Of a stretch of DNA of 16,905 nt, positions 6,979-13,921 are shown in pieces (positions within the stretch are counted from its first letter, which is position 1; each line of letters begins with the position of its first letter). The stretch is taken from the NCBI GenBank assembly GCA_031411575.1, contig JANOBJ010000218.1:1-16905 (forward strand), read 5' to 3'. This DNA is from JANOBJ01 sp031411575. Its GTDB lineage: Bacteria > Pseudomonadota > Gammaproteobacteria > Burkholderiales > Burkholderiaceae_C. The position numbers were made by a program, and so were the translations under genes. The notes under the pieces are model-generated. The model had not been told where the DNA came from and ran no database searches. It saw only the letters and a list, made by a program, of their open reading frames with translations.

Positions 6979-8084
6979 TCGTCCGCCGTGGCGATGCGCG
7001 GGTTGGTCTTGTGGCAATGGTCGGCCAGCGCGCCGGTGATGATGGCGTCGAACTGGCTGGCCTGAACGCCCATGGCGGCCAGGCCCGTGGGCAGGCCGAG
7101 CCGGGCATTCATGTCGTGGATCGCCTCGGGAATGTCGCCCGCTGACGGCAGCCCCATCGCCTGCGCCATGCGCTGCAGGCGATTTTCTTTCTGCACCGAT
7201 TCAGCTTGCGCGTTGAACCGCACCACCGCCGGCAAAAACATCGCATTCAGCGTGCCGTGGTGCAAGCGCGGATCAACGCCGCCCAGGCTGTGGCTCAGGC
7301 TGTGCACGCAGCCCAGCCCTTTCTGGAACGCCATCGCGCCCTGCATCGACGCGCTCATCAGGTTGAAGCGGGCCTCGCGGTCGCTGCCGTCCCGCGTGGC
7401 ACGCTCGATGTGCGCCCAGCCGCGCGCGAGACCGTCCAGCCCGATGCCGTCGGCCGGCGGGTTGAAGGCCGGCGCCATGAAGGTTTCCATGCAGTGGGCG
7501 ATCGCGTCCATGCCGGTGGCCGCCGTGAGCTTGGGCGGCAAACCGAGCGTGAGTTCCGGGTCGCAGATGGCGGCCTTGGGCACCAGGTGCCACGAGTGGA
7601 AACCCAGCTTGCGGTGGTCGTCCAGGATCAGGATGGCGCCGCGCGCCACCTCGCTGCCGGTGCCACTTGTGGTGGGCACGGCGATCAGCGGCACCGCCCG
7701 GTCGGTGATCTTGAGCGAACCGCCTTCAATCGTGGCGTAGGTCTTCAGCGGGCCTTCGTGGGTGGCCGCAATCGCCACGCCCTTGGCGCAGTCGATGGCC
7801 GAACCGCCGCCCACCGCAATCAGCCCGTCGCATTTGTGGGCCTTGTACACCTCCACCGCCGCGCGCACGGCCGCCTCGGTCGGGTTGGACGGCGTCTGGT
7901 CAAACACGGCCACCGTCATGCCGGGCAGGGCGTCCAGCGCCTTCTGCAGCACCCCCGCCGCCTTGACGCCGGCGTCGGTCACGATCAGCGGCCGGGTGAT
8001 GCCGACGCGCTCGCACTCCTGCTTCAAGAGCTTGACGGCGCCAAACTCAAACTGGATCTGTGTCACGTAATAGATGAAAGCCAT
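6948..8084 (-). CDS. gbd: Iron-containing alcohol dehydrogenase, probably 4-hydroxybutyrate dehydrogenase
   Basis: A 378-residue protein of normal length for the family. The nucleotide-binding GGGSAIDCAKG is at 92-102 and PTTSGTGSE at 138-145. Metal ligands are D193 and H197 in GMDAIAHCMETF, H261 in GCVHSLSHSLGG and H276 in LHHGTLN. The start MAFIYYVTQIQFEFGAVKLL and the phrases ILDDHRKLGFHSWHL and FNPPADGIGLDGLARGWAHI closely resemble the Cupriavidus necator Gbd sequence as I remember it. Gbd interconverts 4-hydroxybutyrate and succinate semialdehyde with NAD, feeding C4 acids to the TCA cycle or to PHA monomers. The ATG has GGAG at 8092-8095 upstream. The symbol is by resemblance; a related short-chain alcohol substrate is possible. 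Confidence 0.85.
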   Translation of the reverse strand: MAFIYYVTQIQFEFGAVKLLKQECERVGITRPLIVTDAGVKAAGVLQKALDALPGMTVAVFDQTPSNPTEAAVRAAVEVYKAHKCDGLIAVGGGSAIDCAKGVAIAATHEGPLKTYATIEGGSLKITDRAVPLIAVPTTSGTGSEVARGAILILDDHRKLGFHSWHLVPKAAICDPELTLGLPPKLTAATGMDAIAHCMETFMAPAFNPPADGIGLDGLARGWAHIERATRDGSDREARFNLMSASMQGAMAFQKGLGCVHSLSHSLGGVDPRLHHGTLNAMFLPAVVRFNAQAESVQKENRLQRMAQAMGLPSAGDIPEAIHDMNARLGLPTGLAAMGVQASQFDAIITGALADHCHKTNPRIATADDYRAMLDASM

Positions 8085-8134
8085 GGCGTCTCCGTTGTAC
8101 GATCAATTCCACCACTTTAAACCGAGGAGACCCC
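8085..8134. promoter_or_regulatory. 50-bp divergent intergenic region with both ribosome sites
   Basis: Only 50 bp separate the start codons of the Gbd-like gene (minus) and the hydratase-like gene (plus). A strong GAGGAGA is at 8124-8130 for the plus gene, and GGAG (minus strand) is at 8092-8095 for the other. That leaves roughly 28 bp free between them (8096-8123), so the two promoters must overlap each other or extend into the coding regions. I could not pick convincing -35/-10 pairs. Confidence 0.5.
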
Positions 8135-9004
8135 ATGCAGCCCCGATCCCTTGTTGCCGCGTTCGCCTTGACCATGGCCGCCATCGTGCCCGCGCACGCC
8201 GCCTGCCTGACCGACGCACAGGTGTCCGCGCTGGTGGACAGCATCAACGCCAAGCTACCCGCTGCCAACCCCGAAGGGCTTTCGGATGCCGATGGCGCCT
8301 GCACCCGCGCCAAAGTCAACAGCCTGCTGGCGCTGCGCTACGGCAAGGTGATCGGCTACAAGGCCGGTCTCACCAACCCGGCAGTGCAAAAGCGCTTCAA
8401 CGCGACCGAGCCGGTCTGGGGCAAGCTCTACGACGGCATGCTGCTGGAAGACGACGCCACGGTGGAGGCCGCCTTTGGCGCCCGTCCGCTGTTCGAGGCC
8501 GACATGCTGGTGCGCGTGAAAAGCAGCGCGATCAACCAGGCCACGACACCGGCCGAAGTGCTGGATGCCATCGACCAGATCATTCCGTTCATTGAGCTGC
8601 CCGACCTGGTGGTGCAAGCGCCGCCGCGCCTGAATGGCGCCGCCGTGAGCGCCATCAACGTCGGCGCACGGCTGGGCGTGCCCGGCAAGCCGATCGCGGT
8701 GCCCGTCACCCGGGGCGAGCGCTACGCGATGCTGGACGCACTGCGCGACATGACCGTCATCCTGGGCGACGGTACCGGCGCCGAACTCGGTCGCGGCAAG
8801 GGCAGCGATATCCTGGAGCATCCACTGAACGCGGTCGTTTGGCTGACCAAGGCACTGGCCCGCGAAGGAATTGCCCTGCAGCCGGGCGATCTGGTCAGCC
8901 TGGGTTCATTCTCGCCGCTGGTCCCGCCCAAGGCCGGGCAGAAAGCCATTGCCACCTTCCACGGCCTGCCGGGCGCGCAGCCCGTGTCGGTCACGTTCAA
9001 GTAG
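8135..9004 (+). CDS. Exported 2-keto-4-pentenoate hydratase / FAH-fold protein
   Basis: A 289-residue protein. The mature part is typical of the MhpD-like branch of the fumarylacetoacetate hydrolase fold: IGYKAGLTN, WGKLYDGMLL, an acidic pair E121-x-D123 (FEADMLVRV) and E154 (FIELPDL). These align by eye with the metal-binding ExE...E triad. NVGARLG and a late LVSLGSFSPLVPP segment also match. Unlike the cytoplasmic catabolic enzymes, it begins with a Sec signal peptide (MQPRSLVAAFALTMAAIVPA, then HA, cleavage probably after A22). The enzyme would then act in the periplasm. The strong GAGGAGA site supports the start. It is first in a run of three closely spaced plus-strand genes; the next starts 4 bp after the stop. 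Hydration of a 2-oxo-4-enoate is the family reaction; the real substrate is unknown. Confidence 0.85.
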   Translation: MQPRSLVAAFALTMAAIVPAHAACLTDAQVSALVDSINAKLPAANPEGLSDADGACTRAKVNSLLALRYGKVIGYKAGLTNPAVQKRFNATEPVWGKLYDGMLLEDDATVEAAFGARPLFEADMLVRVKSSAINQATTPAEVLDAIDQIIPFIELPDLVVQAPPRLNGAAVSAINVGARLGVPGKPIAVPVTRGERYAMLDALRDMTVILGDGTGAELGRGKGSDILEHPLNAVVWLTKALAREGIALQPGDLVSLGSFSPLVPPKAGQKAIATFHGLPGAQPVSVTFK

Positions 9005-9008
9005 GCCG

Positions 9009-10001
9009 ATGTCGGCTCCCCGCAACCCGCGCGCGTTGCTCACGCCCGCCATGCGCGGCGTGCTCGAGCGCATGGCCCGCGCCGGGCATCCGCCCATCCA
9101 CCTGTTGTCGCCGGTGCAGGCGCGGGCGGCCTACGAGGCGGGCGCCGGCGTTCTGGAGCCGGCGCTTCCCAAGCTGGCGCGGGTCGAAGACATGTTGATT
9201 CCCGCCCGCGACGGCCATCTGCTGCCCGCCCGCCTGTACGCCCCGGCGCGCGAGGCGCTGCCGGTGCTGGTGTACCTGCATGGCGGCGGCGGGGTGATTG
9301 GCAGCGTGGCCACCCATGACGGCCTGTGCCGCCACCTGAGCCACCTGGCGCAGTGCGCGGTGGTGTCGGTGGGCTATCGGCTGGCACCCGAAGCGAAATT
9401 CCCGACCGGGGTGGACGACGCGTGGGACGCGCTGGCCTGGGTGGCGGGTGAGGGCGCCAGTGCGCTGCGGGTGGACTCCAACCGCCTGGCCGTCGGCGGC
9501 GACAGCGCGGGCGGCACGCTGGCGGCGGTGTGCGCCATCCTCGCGCGCGACCTGCAGGTGCCGCTGGCGCTGCAGTTGCTGTTCTACCCCGACTGCGCCG
9601 GCCACCAGGAAACCCGTTCGCACCAGACCTTTGCCAGCGGCTTTGTGCTGGAAGAAGCGCAGATCAACTACTTCTACAGCCTGCAGCTGCGCAGCCCCGC
9701 CGACCGCGACGACTGGCGCTTCTCGCCGCTCTACGCACCCGACGTGGACGGCGTGGCGCCGGCCTGGATCGGCCTGGCCGAGTGCGACCCGCTGGTGGAC
9801 GAAGGCGTGCTCTACGCCGACAAGCTGCGCGCCGCCGGCGTACCGGTCGATCTGGAGATCTACCGCGGCGTGACCCATGAATTCATCAAGATGGGCCGCG
9901 CGATCCCCGAAGCCCTGCAGGCCCAGGCCGACGCGGCGCGTGCGCTGCGGCACGCCTTTGCCACCCCTTCCAACCCCCCGTCCACCCCTTCAGCCCCGTG
10001 A
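9009..10001 (+). CDS. Alpha/beta hydrolase, hormone-sensitive-lipase (HSL, family IV) type esterase
   Basis: A 330-residue protein from ATG 9009, 4 bp after the preceding stop; the frame is open further upstream but overlaps the hydratase gene. It carries HGGGGVIGS from H91 (oxyanion hole motif of the HSL group), GDSAGG with nucleophile S166, catalytic D260 in ECDPLVDEG and H290 in GVTHEF. There is no signal peptide, so it is probably cytoplasmic, hydrolysing short-chain acyl esters or lactones. A Pro/Ser/Thr-rich tail ends at a stop codon overlapping a possible GTG start of the next gene, indicating an operon. Confidence 0.92.
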   Translation: MSAPRNPRALLTPAMRGVLERMARAGHPPIHLLSPVQARAAYEAGAGVLEPALPKLARVEDMLIPARDGHLLPARLYAPAREALPVLVYLHGGGGVIGSVATHDGLCRHLSHLAQCAVVSVGYRLAPEAKFPTGVDDAWDALAWVAGEGASALRVDSNRLAVGGDSAGGTLAAVCAILARDLQVPLALQLLFYPDCAGHQETRSHQTFASGFVLEEAQINYFYSLQLRSPADRDDWRFSPLYAPDVDGVAPAWIGLAECDPLVDEGVLYADKLRAAGVPVDLEIYRGVTHEFIKMGRAIPEALQAQADAARALRHAFATPSNPPSTPSAP

Positions 10002-10006
10002 CTGAC

Positions 10007-10876
10007 ATGACCGCACCCCTGACCCGGCAAGACTTCCGCTTTTTCCACCGCCTGCGCGTGCGCTGGGCCGAGGTGGACATGCAGAAAATCGTCTTCAACG
10101 CCCACTACCTGATGTACTTTGACACCGCCGTGGCCGACTACTGGCGCGCCCTGGCGCTGCCGTACGAAGAAGCCATGCAGCAACTCGGCGGCGACCTGTA
10201 TGTCAAGAAGGCCGGGGTCGAATACCACGGCTCGGCCCGCTACGACGACCGGCTGGACATCGGCCTTCAGTGCGCCCGCATCGGCAATTCGTCGATGGTG
10301 TTCAGGGGCGCGATCTTTCGCGGTGACGAGCGGCTGATCGACGGCGAGCTGATCTACGTCTTTGCCGACCCGGCCACCCAGACCTCCCAACCCGTGCCCC
10401 CCGCCCTGCGCGCCATCCTGACGGGGTTCGAGGCGGGGGAGGGCATGACCCGGCTGCAAACCGGCTCCTGGGCCGAACTGGGCCAGCCGGCCGCGCACAT
10501 CCGCACCGAGGTGTTCGTGGAAGAGCAGCGCATCCCCAGGGAGATGGAATGGGACGAGGCCGACGCCACCGCCGTGCACGCCGTGGTGTTCAACCGCCTG
10601 AACCAGCCGCTGGCCACCGGCCGGCTGCTGGCCCACGCGCCCGGCGTCGGGCGCATCGGCCGCATGGCGGTCAGCCGGGTGCTGCGCGGCTCCAACCTCG
10701 GCCAGCAAGTGCTGGCAGCCCTGATGGACGCCGCCCGCGCGCGCGGCGACCGCGAGGTGCTGCTGCATGCCCAGCGCAGCGCTGAAGGGTTTTACGCCAA
10801 GGCCGGGTTTACGGTGCGTGGCGAGCCGTTTGAAGAAGCCGGCATTCCGCATGTCGAAATGTTCACGCTTTTGTAA
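10007..10876 (+). CDS. Fusion of a YbgC/FadM-type acyl-CoA thioesterase with a GNAT acetyltransferase
   Basis: A 289-residue protein from ATG 10007; GTG 9998, overlapping the previous stop, would add three residues. The first half (about 1-140) is a 4-hydroxybenzoyl-CoA thioesterase hotdog domain with RVRWAEVDMQKIVFNAHYL, in which the Asp of EVDM takes the usual catalytic position. The second half (about 145-289) is a GNAT domain of the ElaA-like kind: VGRIGRMAVSRVLRGSNLG for acetyl-CoA binding, then FYAKAGFTVRGEPFEEAGIP. The first half would hydrolyse acyl-CoA and the second would transfer an acyl group to an amine. From memory, such two-domain proteins recur in Burkholderiales, so it is not a sequencing artefact. 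Linkage to the esterase and hydratase suggests acyl metabolism. No clear ribosome site; translational coupling is likely. Confidence 0.88.
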   Translation: MTAPLTRQDFRFFHRLRVRWAEVDMQKIVFNAHYLMYFDTAVADYWRALALPYEEAMQQLGGDLYVKKAGVEYHGSARYDDRLDIGLQCARIGNSSMVFRGAIFRGDERLIDGELIYVFADPATQTSQPVPPALRAILTGFEAGEGMTRLQTGSWAELGQPAAHIRTEVFVEEQRIPREMEWDEADATAVHAVVFNRLNQPLATGRLLAHAPGVGRIGRMAVSRVLRGSNLGQQVLAALMDAARARGDREVLLHAQRSAEGFYAKAGFTVRGEPFEEAGIPHVEMFTLL

Positions 10877-10911
10877 GCCCGCCCGCGCCCAAACGACCCA
10901 CCCGTAACGAG

Positions 10912-10928
10912 GCCGCTCTGCCAGCGGC
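10912..10928 (+). other. Short inverted repeat after the thioesterase-GNAT gene
   Basis: GCCGCT (10912-10917) and AGCGGC (10923-10928) pair around the loop CTGCC in the 125-bp gap before the ligase gene. No T-run follows, so it is not a standard intrinsic terminator. The downstream GACAATACC could form part of a promoter -10 region, but I see no matching -35. Confidence 0.3.
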
Positions 10929-11001
10929 GACAATACCGGTTTGCCGCTGCCGGCCGCCCATGTCGGGCAGGCAGGCCGCGCCTGATCCGCACCTGAAGTT
11001 C

Positions 11002-13347
11002 ATGGCCAAGAAACGACGAAACCCCTCTGGCAAGCCGGCCACCGCCTCGGCTGGCAACGCCGCCAACGGCACCCTGGCCGACGGCACGCTCGCCCCCGCT
11101 GGCGGCTCTACCGGCAACACCAGTGGCAACACCGGCGGCAACGCCCCCGCGCGAGCGCGCGCCACTCCCGCCCCGGCGTCCACCCCCGTGCAGTCACTGC
11201 CGGTGGAAGTGGCCCGCAGCGACTGGAGCGTGGCGATCTTCGCCTGCATGATGTTCCTGGCCCCGGCGATGGGCGTGCCCAACGAGGAGATGCTGCAGGA
11301 CACGCTCAAATCCATCATCGTGTCGTTTGCGGCCATCGGTGCGGCGCTGCTGTTTTTCTGGCAGCAGCGCAACCGGCGCGACGGGCTGCGCTGGCACGCG
11401 CTGGTGTGGCTGCCGCTGGCCCTGATGGCGTACGCGCTGGGCAGCATGGCCTGGTCGCACACCTACCTGGCAGGCGTCGAGGCGATCCGCTGGTTTGTCT
11501 TCAGCCTGCTGCTCTGGCTGGGTGCCAACACGCTCTCGCGCGAAAAAGTGCCCAACCTGGCCTGGGGCATCCACCTGGGCGCGGTGGTGGCGTCGCTCTG
11601 GGCGGCGCTGCAGTTCTGGGTGGATTTCAAGTACTTCCCGCAGGGGCCGAACCCGGCGTCCACCTTTGTCAACCGCAACTTCTTTGGCGAATTTGCGATC
11701 TGCACCCTGCCGTTTTCGCTGTTTTTGCTGGCCCGCGCCAAGAATTCGGCGCAAATCTTCCTGCTCGCCTTCACCACCGGCTTCAACCTGGTGGCGATCA
11801 TGATGACCGGCACCCGCTCGGCGCTGATTGCCGGGGCCGTGCTGGCGGTGGCGCTGCCGGTGATGCTGGTGCTGTACCGCGACCAGTTTGCCTTCAAGGG
11901 CTGGGACAGCGGCAAACGCATCATTGCCGTCGGCGTGGTGCTGGCCACGGTACTGGGGCTGGGCATGATCCGCACCGGCAACCCCAAGCTGATTGACGAA
12001 AACCGCACCGACCAGCGCGGCCTGACGGCGCTGGAGCGCGGTTTTGCGCGCGCCCAGTCGATCACCAAGGCCGAGGAATACACCGAACGCTCGTTCTCGG
12101 TGCGCCTGATCATGTGGAAAGCCACCGGCCGCATGATCCAGGCGCGGCCGTTCTCGGGCGTGGGCGCGGGCGCCTGGGAAGTGGATATTCCGCTGTACCA
12201 GGCCGAAGGCTCGCAACTCGAGACCGATTACTACGTCCACAACGAGATCCTGCAGCTGCTGGCCGAGTACGGCGCGGTCGGCTGGCTGTTCTTGCTGGCC
12301 CTGTTGAGCTATTTGATTGCCGCCGCCTGGAAAACCCTGCGCAACCGCACACCCGAGGGCCTGGCCGAAGGGCCGATTCGCGCCACCGCGCTGGCCAGCC
12401 TGCTGGCGTTTCTGGTGGTCAGCAACGCCGGCTTCCCCTGGCGCATGGCCAGCACCGGCGCCATGTTTGCGCTGGCGCTGGCCATGCTGGCGGCATCCGA
12501 CGCGCGGCTGGGCCTGCGCAGCCCGGCATTTGCCACGCGGCTGGCCTGGCGGCCGGTGTATTCGCAGGTGATGGCCGTGGCCATGATGGTCAGCCTGGCG
12601 CTGGCCGCCTACATCAGCCAGCAGGCCGCCGACAGCGAAAGCAAGATCGTGCGCGCCGTCAAGCTGGCGCTCACCGTTTCGCAGTCGGGCGACTACCAGA
12701 ACCCGCGCTGGGACAAGACCAAGCGCGACATGCTCACCCTGATCAAGGACGGCATCGCCATCAACCCCCACTACCGCAAGATCACCCCGATGGTGGCCGA
12801 CGAAGTGGCCAAGTGGGGCGACTGGAAAAACGCCATCTGGATCTGGGAATCGGTGGTCGGCTCGCGCCCGTACGTGGTGGCCATCATGTCCAACATCGCG
12901 CGCGGCTACGCCCAGACCGGCGACACGCCCAAGGCGATGGAATACCTCAAACGCGCCCAGACACTGCAGCCCAACGCTCCCGCTGTGGCCTCGCTCGAGG
13001 TGATCTTGCTCAGCCGCAGCGGCCAGGAACCCGAGGCGCTGCGCGTGGCGCGCGAGCGCATCAACAAGGGCGTGTACGACTACGACATGGTCAACACCGG
13101 CTACGTGCTGGCCATTCGCGCGCGCGACTGGCCGCTGGCCGTCAAATCGCTGGAGCTGCGCAACAAGGGCTGGCCCGCCAACCAGGTCGACGGCCTCTTG
13201 AAGCTGGGCAACATCTACGCCGCCTCCGACATTAAGGACGAAGCCAAGGCGCTTAATTACTACAAAGCCGCCCTGGCCACCGCGCCCGAGCAGGACAAAA
13301 CCGCCACCCGCGCGCAGATTCCGACGATCTACCTGCCGAGGCTGTAG
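11002..13347 (+). CDS. O-antigen ligase family (Wzy_C) membrane protein with C-terminal TPR-like domain
   Basis: A 781-residue protein from ATG 11002 (MAKKRRNPSGKPATASAGNA); the 14-codon open extension upstream looks non-coding. Residues 10-62 are low complexity (Gly, Asn, Thr, Ala, Pro). From about 72 to 540 there are roughly ten hydrophobic segments. Between them is the polar loop typical of Wzy_C proteins with NRNFFGEF at 224-231, and later GVGAGAWEVDIPLYQAEGS and the YYVHNEILQLLAEYG motif that typifies this family. From about 540 a soluble helical region resembles TPR units (for example MSNIARGYAQTGDTPKAMEY). The family joins lipid-linked glycans to lipid A, to proteins (PglL type) or to each other. 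No glycosyltransferase genes are nearby, so substrate and partner are open. The start lacks a strong ribosome site. Confidence 0.9.
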   Translation: MAKKRRNPSGKPATASAGNAANGTLADGTLAPAGGSTGNTSGNTGGNAPARARATPAPASTPVQSLPVEVARSDWSVAIFACMMFLAPAMGVPNEEMLQDTLKSIIVSFAAIGAALLFFWQQRNRRDGLRWHALVWLPLALMAYALGSMAWSHTYLAGVEAIRWFVFSLLLWLGANTLSREKVPNLAWGIHLGAVVASLWAALQFWVDFKYFPQGPNPASTFVNRNFFGEFAICTLPFSLFLLARAKNSAQIFLLAFTTGFNLVAIMMTGTRSALIAGAVLAVALPVMLVLYRDQFAFKGWDSGKRIIAVGVVLATVLGLGMIRTGNPKLIDENRTDQRGLTALERGFARAQSITKAEEYTERSFSVRLIMWKATGRMIQARPFSGVGAGAWEVDIPLYQAEGSQLETDYYVHNEILQLLAEYGAVGWLFLLALLSYLIAAAWKTLRNRTPEGLAEGPIRATALASLLAFLVVSNAGFPWRMASTGAMFALALAMLAASDARLGLRSPAFATRLAWRPVYSQVMAVAMMVSLALAAYISQQAADSESKIVRAVKLALTVSQSGDYQNPRWDKTKRDMLTLIKDGIAINPHYRKITPMVADEVAKWGDWKNAIWIWESVVGSRPYVVAIMSNIARGYAQTGDTPKAMEYLKRAQTLQPNAPAVASLEVILLSRSGQEPEALRVARERINKGVYDYDMVNTGYVLAIRARDWPLAVKSLELRNKGWPANQVDGLLKLGNIYAASDIKDEAKALNYYKAALATAPEQDKTATRAQIPTIYLPRL

Positions 13348-13361
13348 CGCCCCGGCCCGCC

Positions 13362-13823
13362 ATGCCACCGGCCAGCTGCACCGTCCTGCACCGCGCCTTG
13401 CACCGCGTACTGCCGGGCACCGTGGCCGCCCTGGCCAGCCTGGCGGCACACGCCCACGGCCCCGGCATGCGCGTCGGCGCCATCACCCTGGGCGGCCCCT
13501 GGCTGCCCGCGCTGCTGGGCGCCATCCTGGCCCTGGCCATCGCCGCACCAGCGGGCCAACGGCGCGCACACCGCATCGCCAGCCCGCTCGTCGCGCTGCT
13601 GCTGGCCTGGGTGGTGTCGGTTTACCTGCAAATCGACCCCGCCCGCGACCTGCCCGGCCAATTGCAGATCGCCGCGCTCATGCTCAAAACCGCCATCGGC
13701 TGGATGGTGGTGGGCTGCGTGGGTGGGCTGCTGGCGGTGTGGACGTGGAGGGGGGTGGCAGGGCGGTGGGGCAGGGTCGCCCGGACAGCGGGTAGTGACT
13801 ATGAAATAGATAGCAAACAATGA
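13362..13823 (+). CDS. Small hypothetical membrane protein
   Basis: A 153-residue protein starting 14 bp after the ligase stop, probably cotranscribed. I do not recognise a family. It has hydrophobic stretches near residues 45-62 (PWLPALLGAILALAIAA), 72-86 (ASPLVALLLAWVVSV) and 107-128 (LMLKTAIGWMVVGCVGGLLA), separated by basic loops, which suggests three membrane helices. An earlier weakly hydrophobic stretch at 18-30 could be a signal or a fourth helix. The last eight residues (DYEIDSKQ) and the TGA stop come from the AT-rich repeat copy at 13798-13825, so the original gene may have ended elsewhere. No clear ribosome site. A long frame on the opposite strand is less protein-like. Confidence 0.6.
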   Translation: MPPASCTVLHRALHRVLPGTVAALASLAAHAHGPGMRVGAITLGGPWLPALLGAILALAIAAPAGQRRAHRIASPLVALLLAWVVSVYLQIDPARDLPGQLQIAALMLKTAIGWMVVGCVGGLLAVWTWRGVAGRWGRVARTAGSDYEIDSKQ

Positions 13824-13825
13824 CC
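13798..13825 (+). repeat. Copy B of the 28-bp AT-rich dispersed element
   Basis: It contains ATAGCAAACAATGACC at 13810-13825 and matches copy C (15115-15142) at 24 of 28 positions and copy A at 22 of 28. It is AT-rich between GC-rich flanks and provides the final codons and stop of the small membrane protein gene. The 98 bp between this gene and the convergent serine hydrolase gene (13824-13921) contain nothing else I can identify. Confidence 0.7.
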
Positions 13826-13921
13826 ACGGGGCGAGGACGTCGGCATGAAAAGGGCACTAAAACGGGTGGAAATGGGTCTGTGGCCGGTGCGTGACTTGAG
13901 CAGCTGCCAAGTTAACCCTAT

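Noticed and set aside
8135..8206. Possible lipoprotein signal in the hydratase-like protein (Cys24 near the cleavage site)
   Set aside because: The residues before Cys are H-A-A, lacking the Leu/Val/Ile expected at -3 of a lipobox; ordinary signal peptidase I cleavage fits better.
12114..13235. A 373-residue second plus-strand frame within the Wzy_C gene
   Set aside because: It is Arg/Gly/His-rich, out of frame with a clear membrane and TPR protein, and has no independent motif.
11194..13449. A 751-residue open frame on the minus strand across the Wzy_C gene
   Set aside because: It is a mirror of a GC-rich coding region, full of His, Arg, Gly and Gln with no recognisable domain, while the plus strand encodes a clear family protein.
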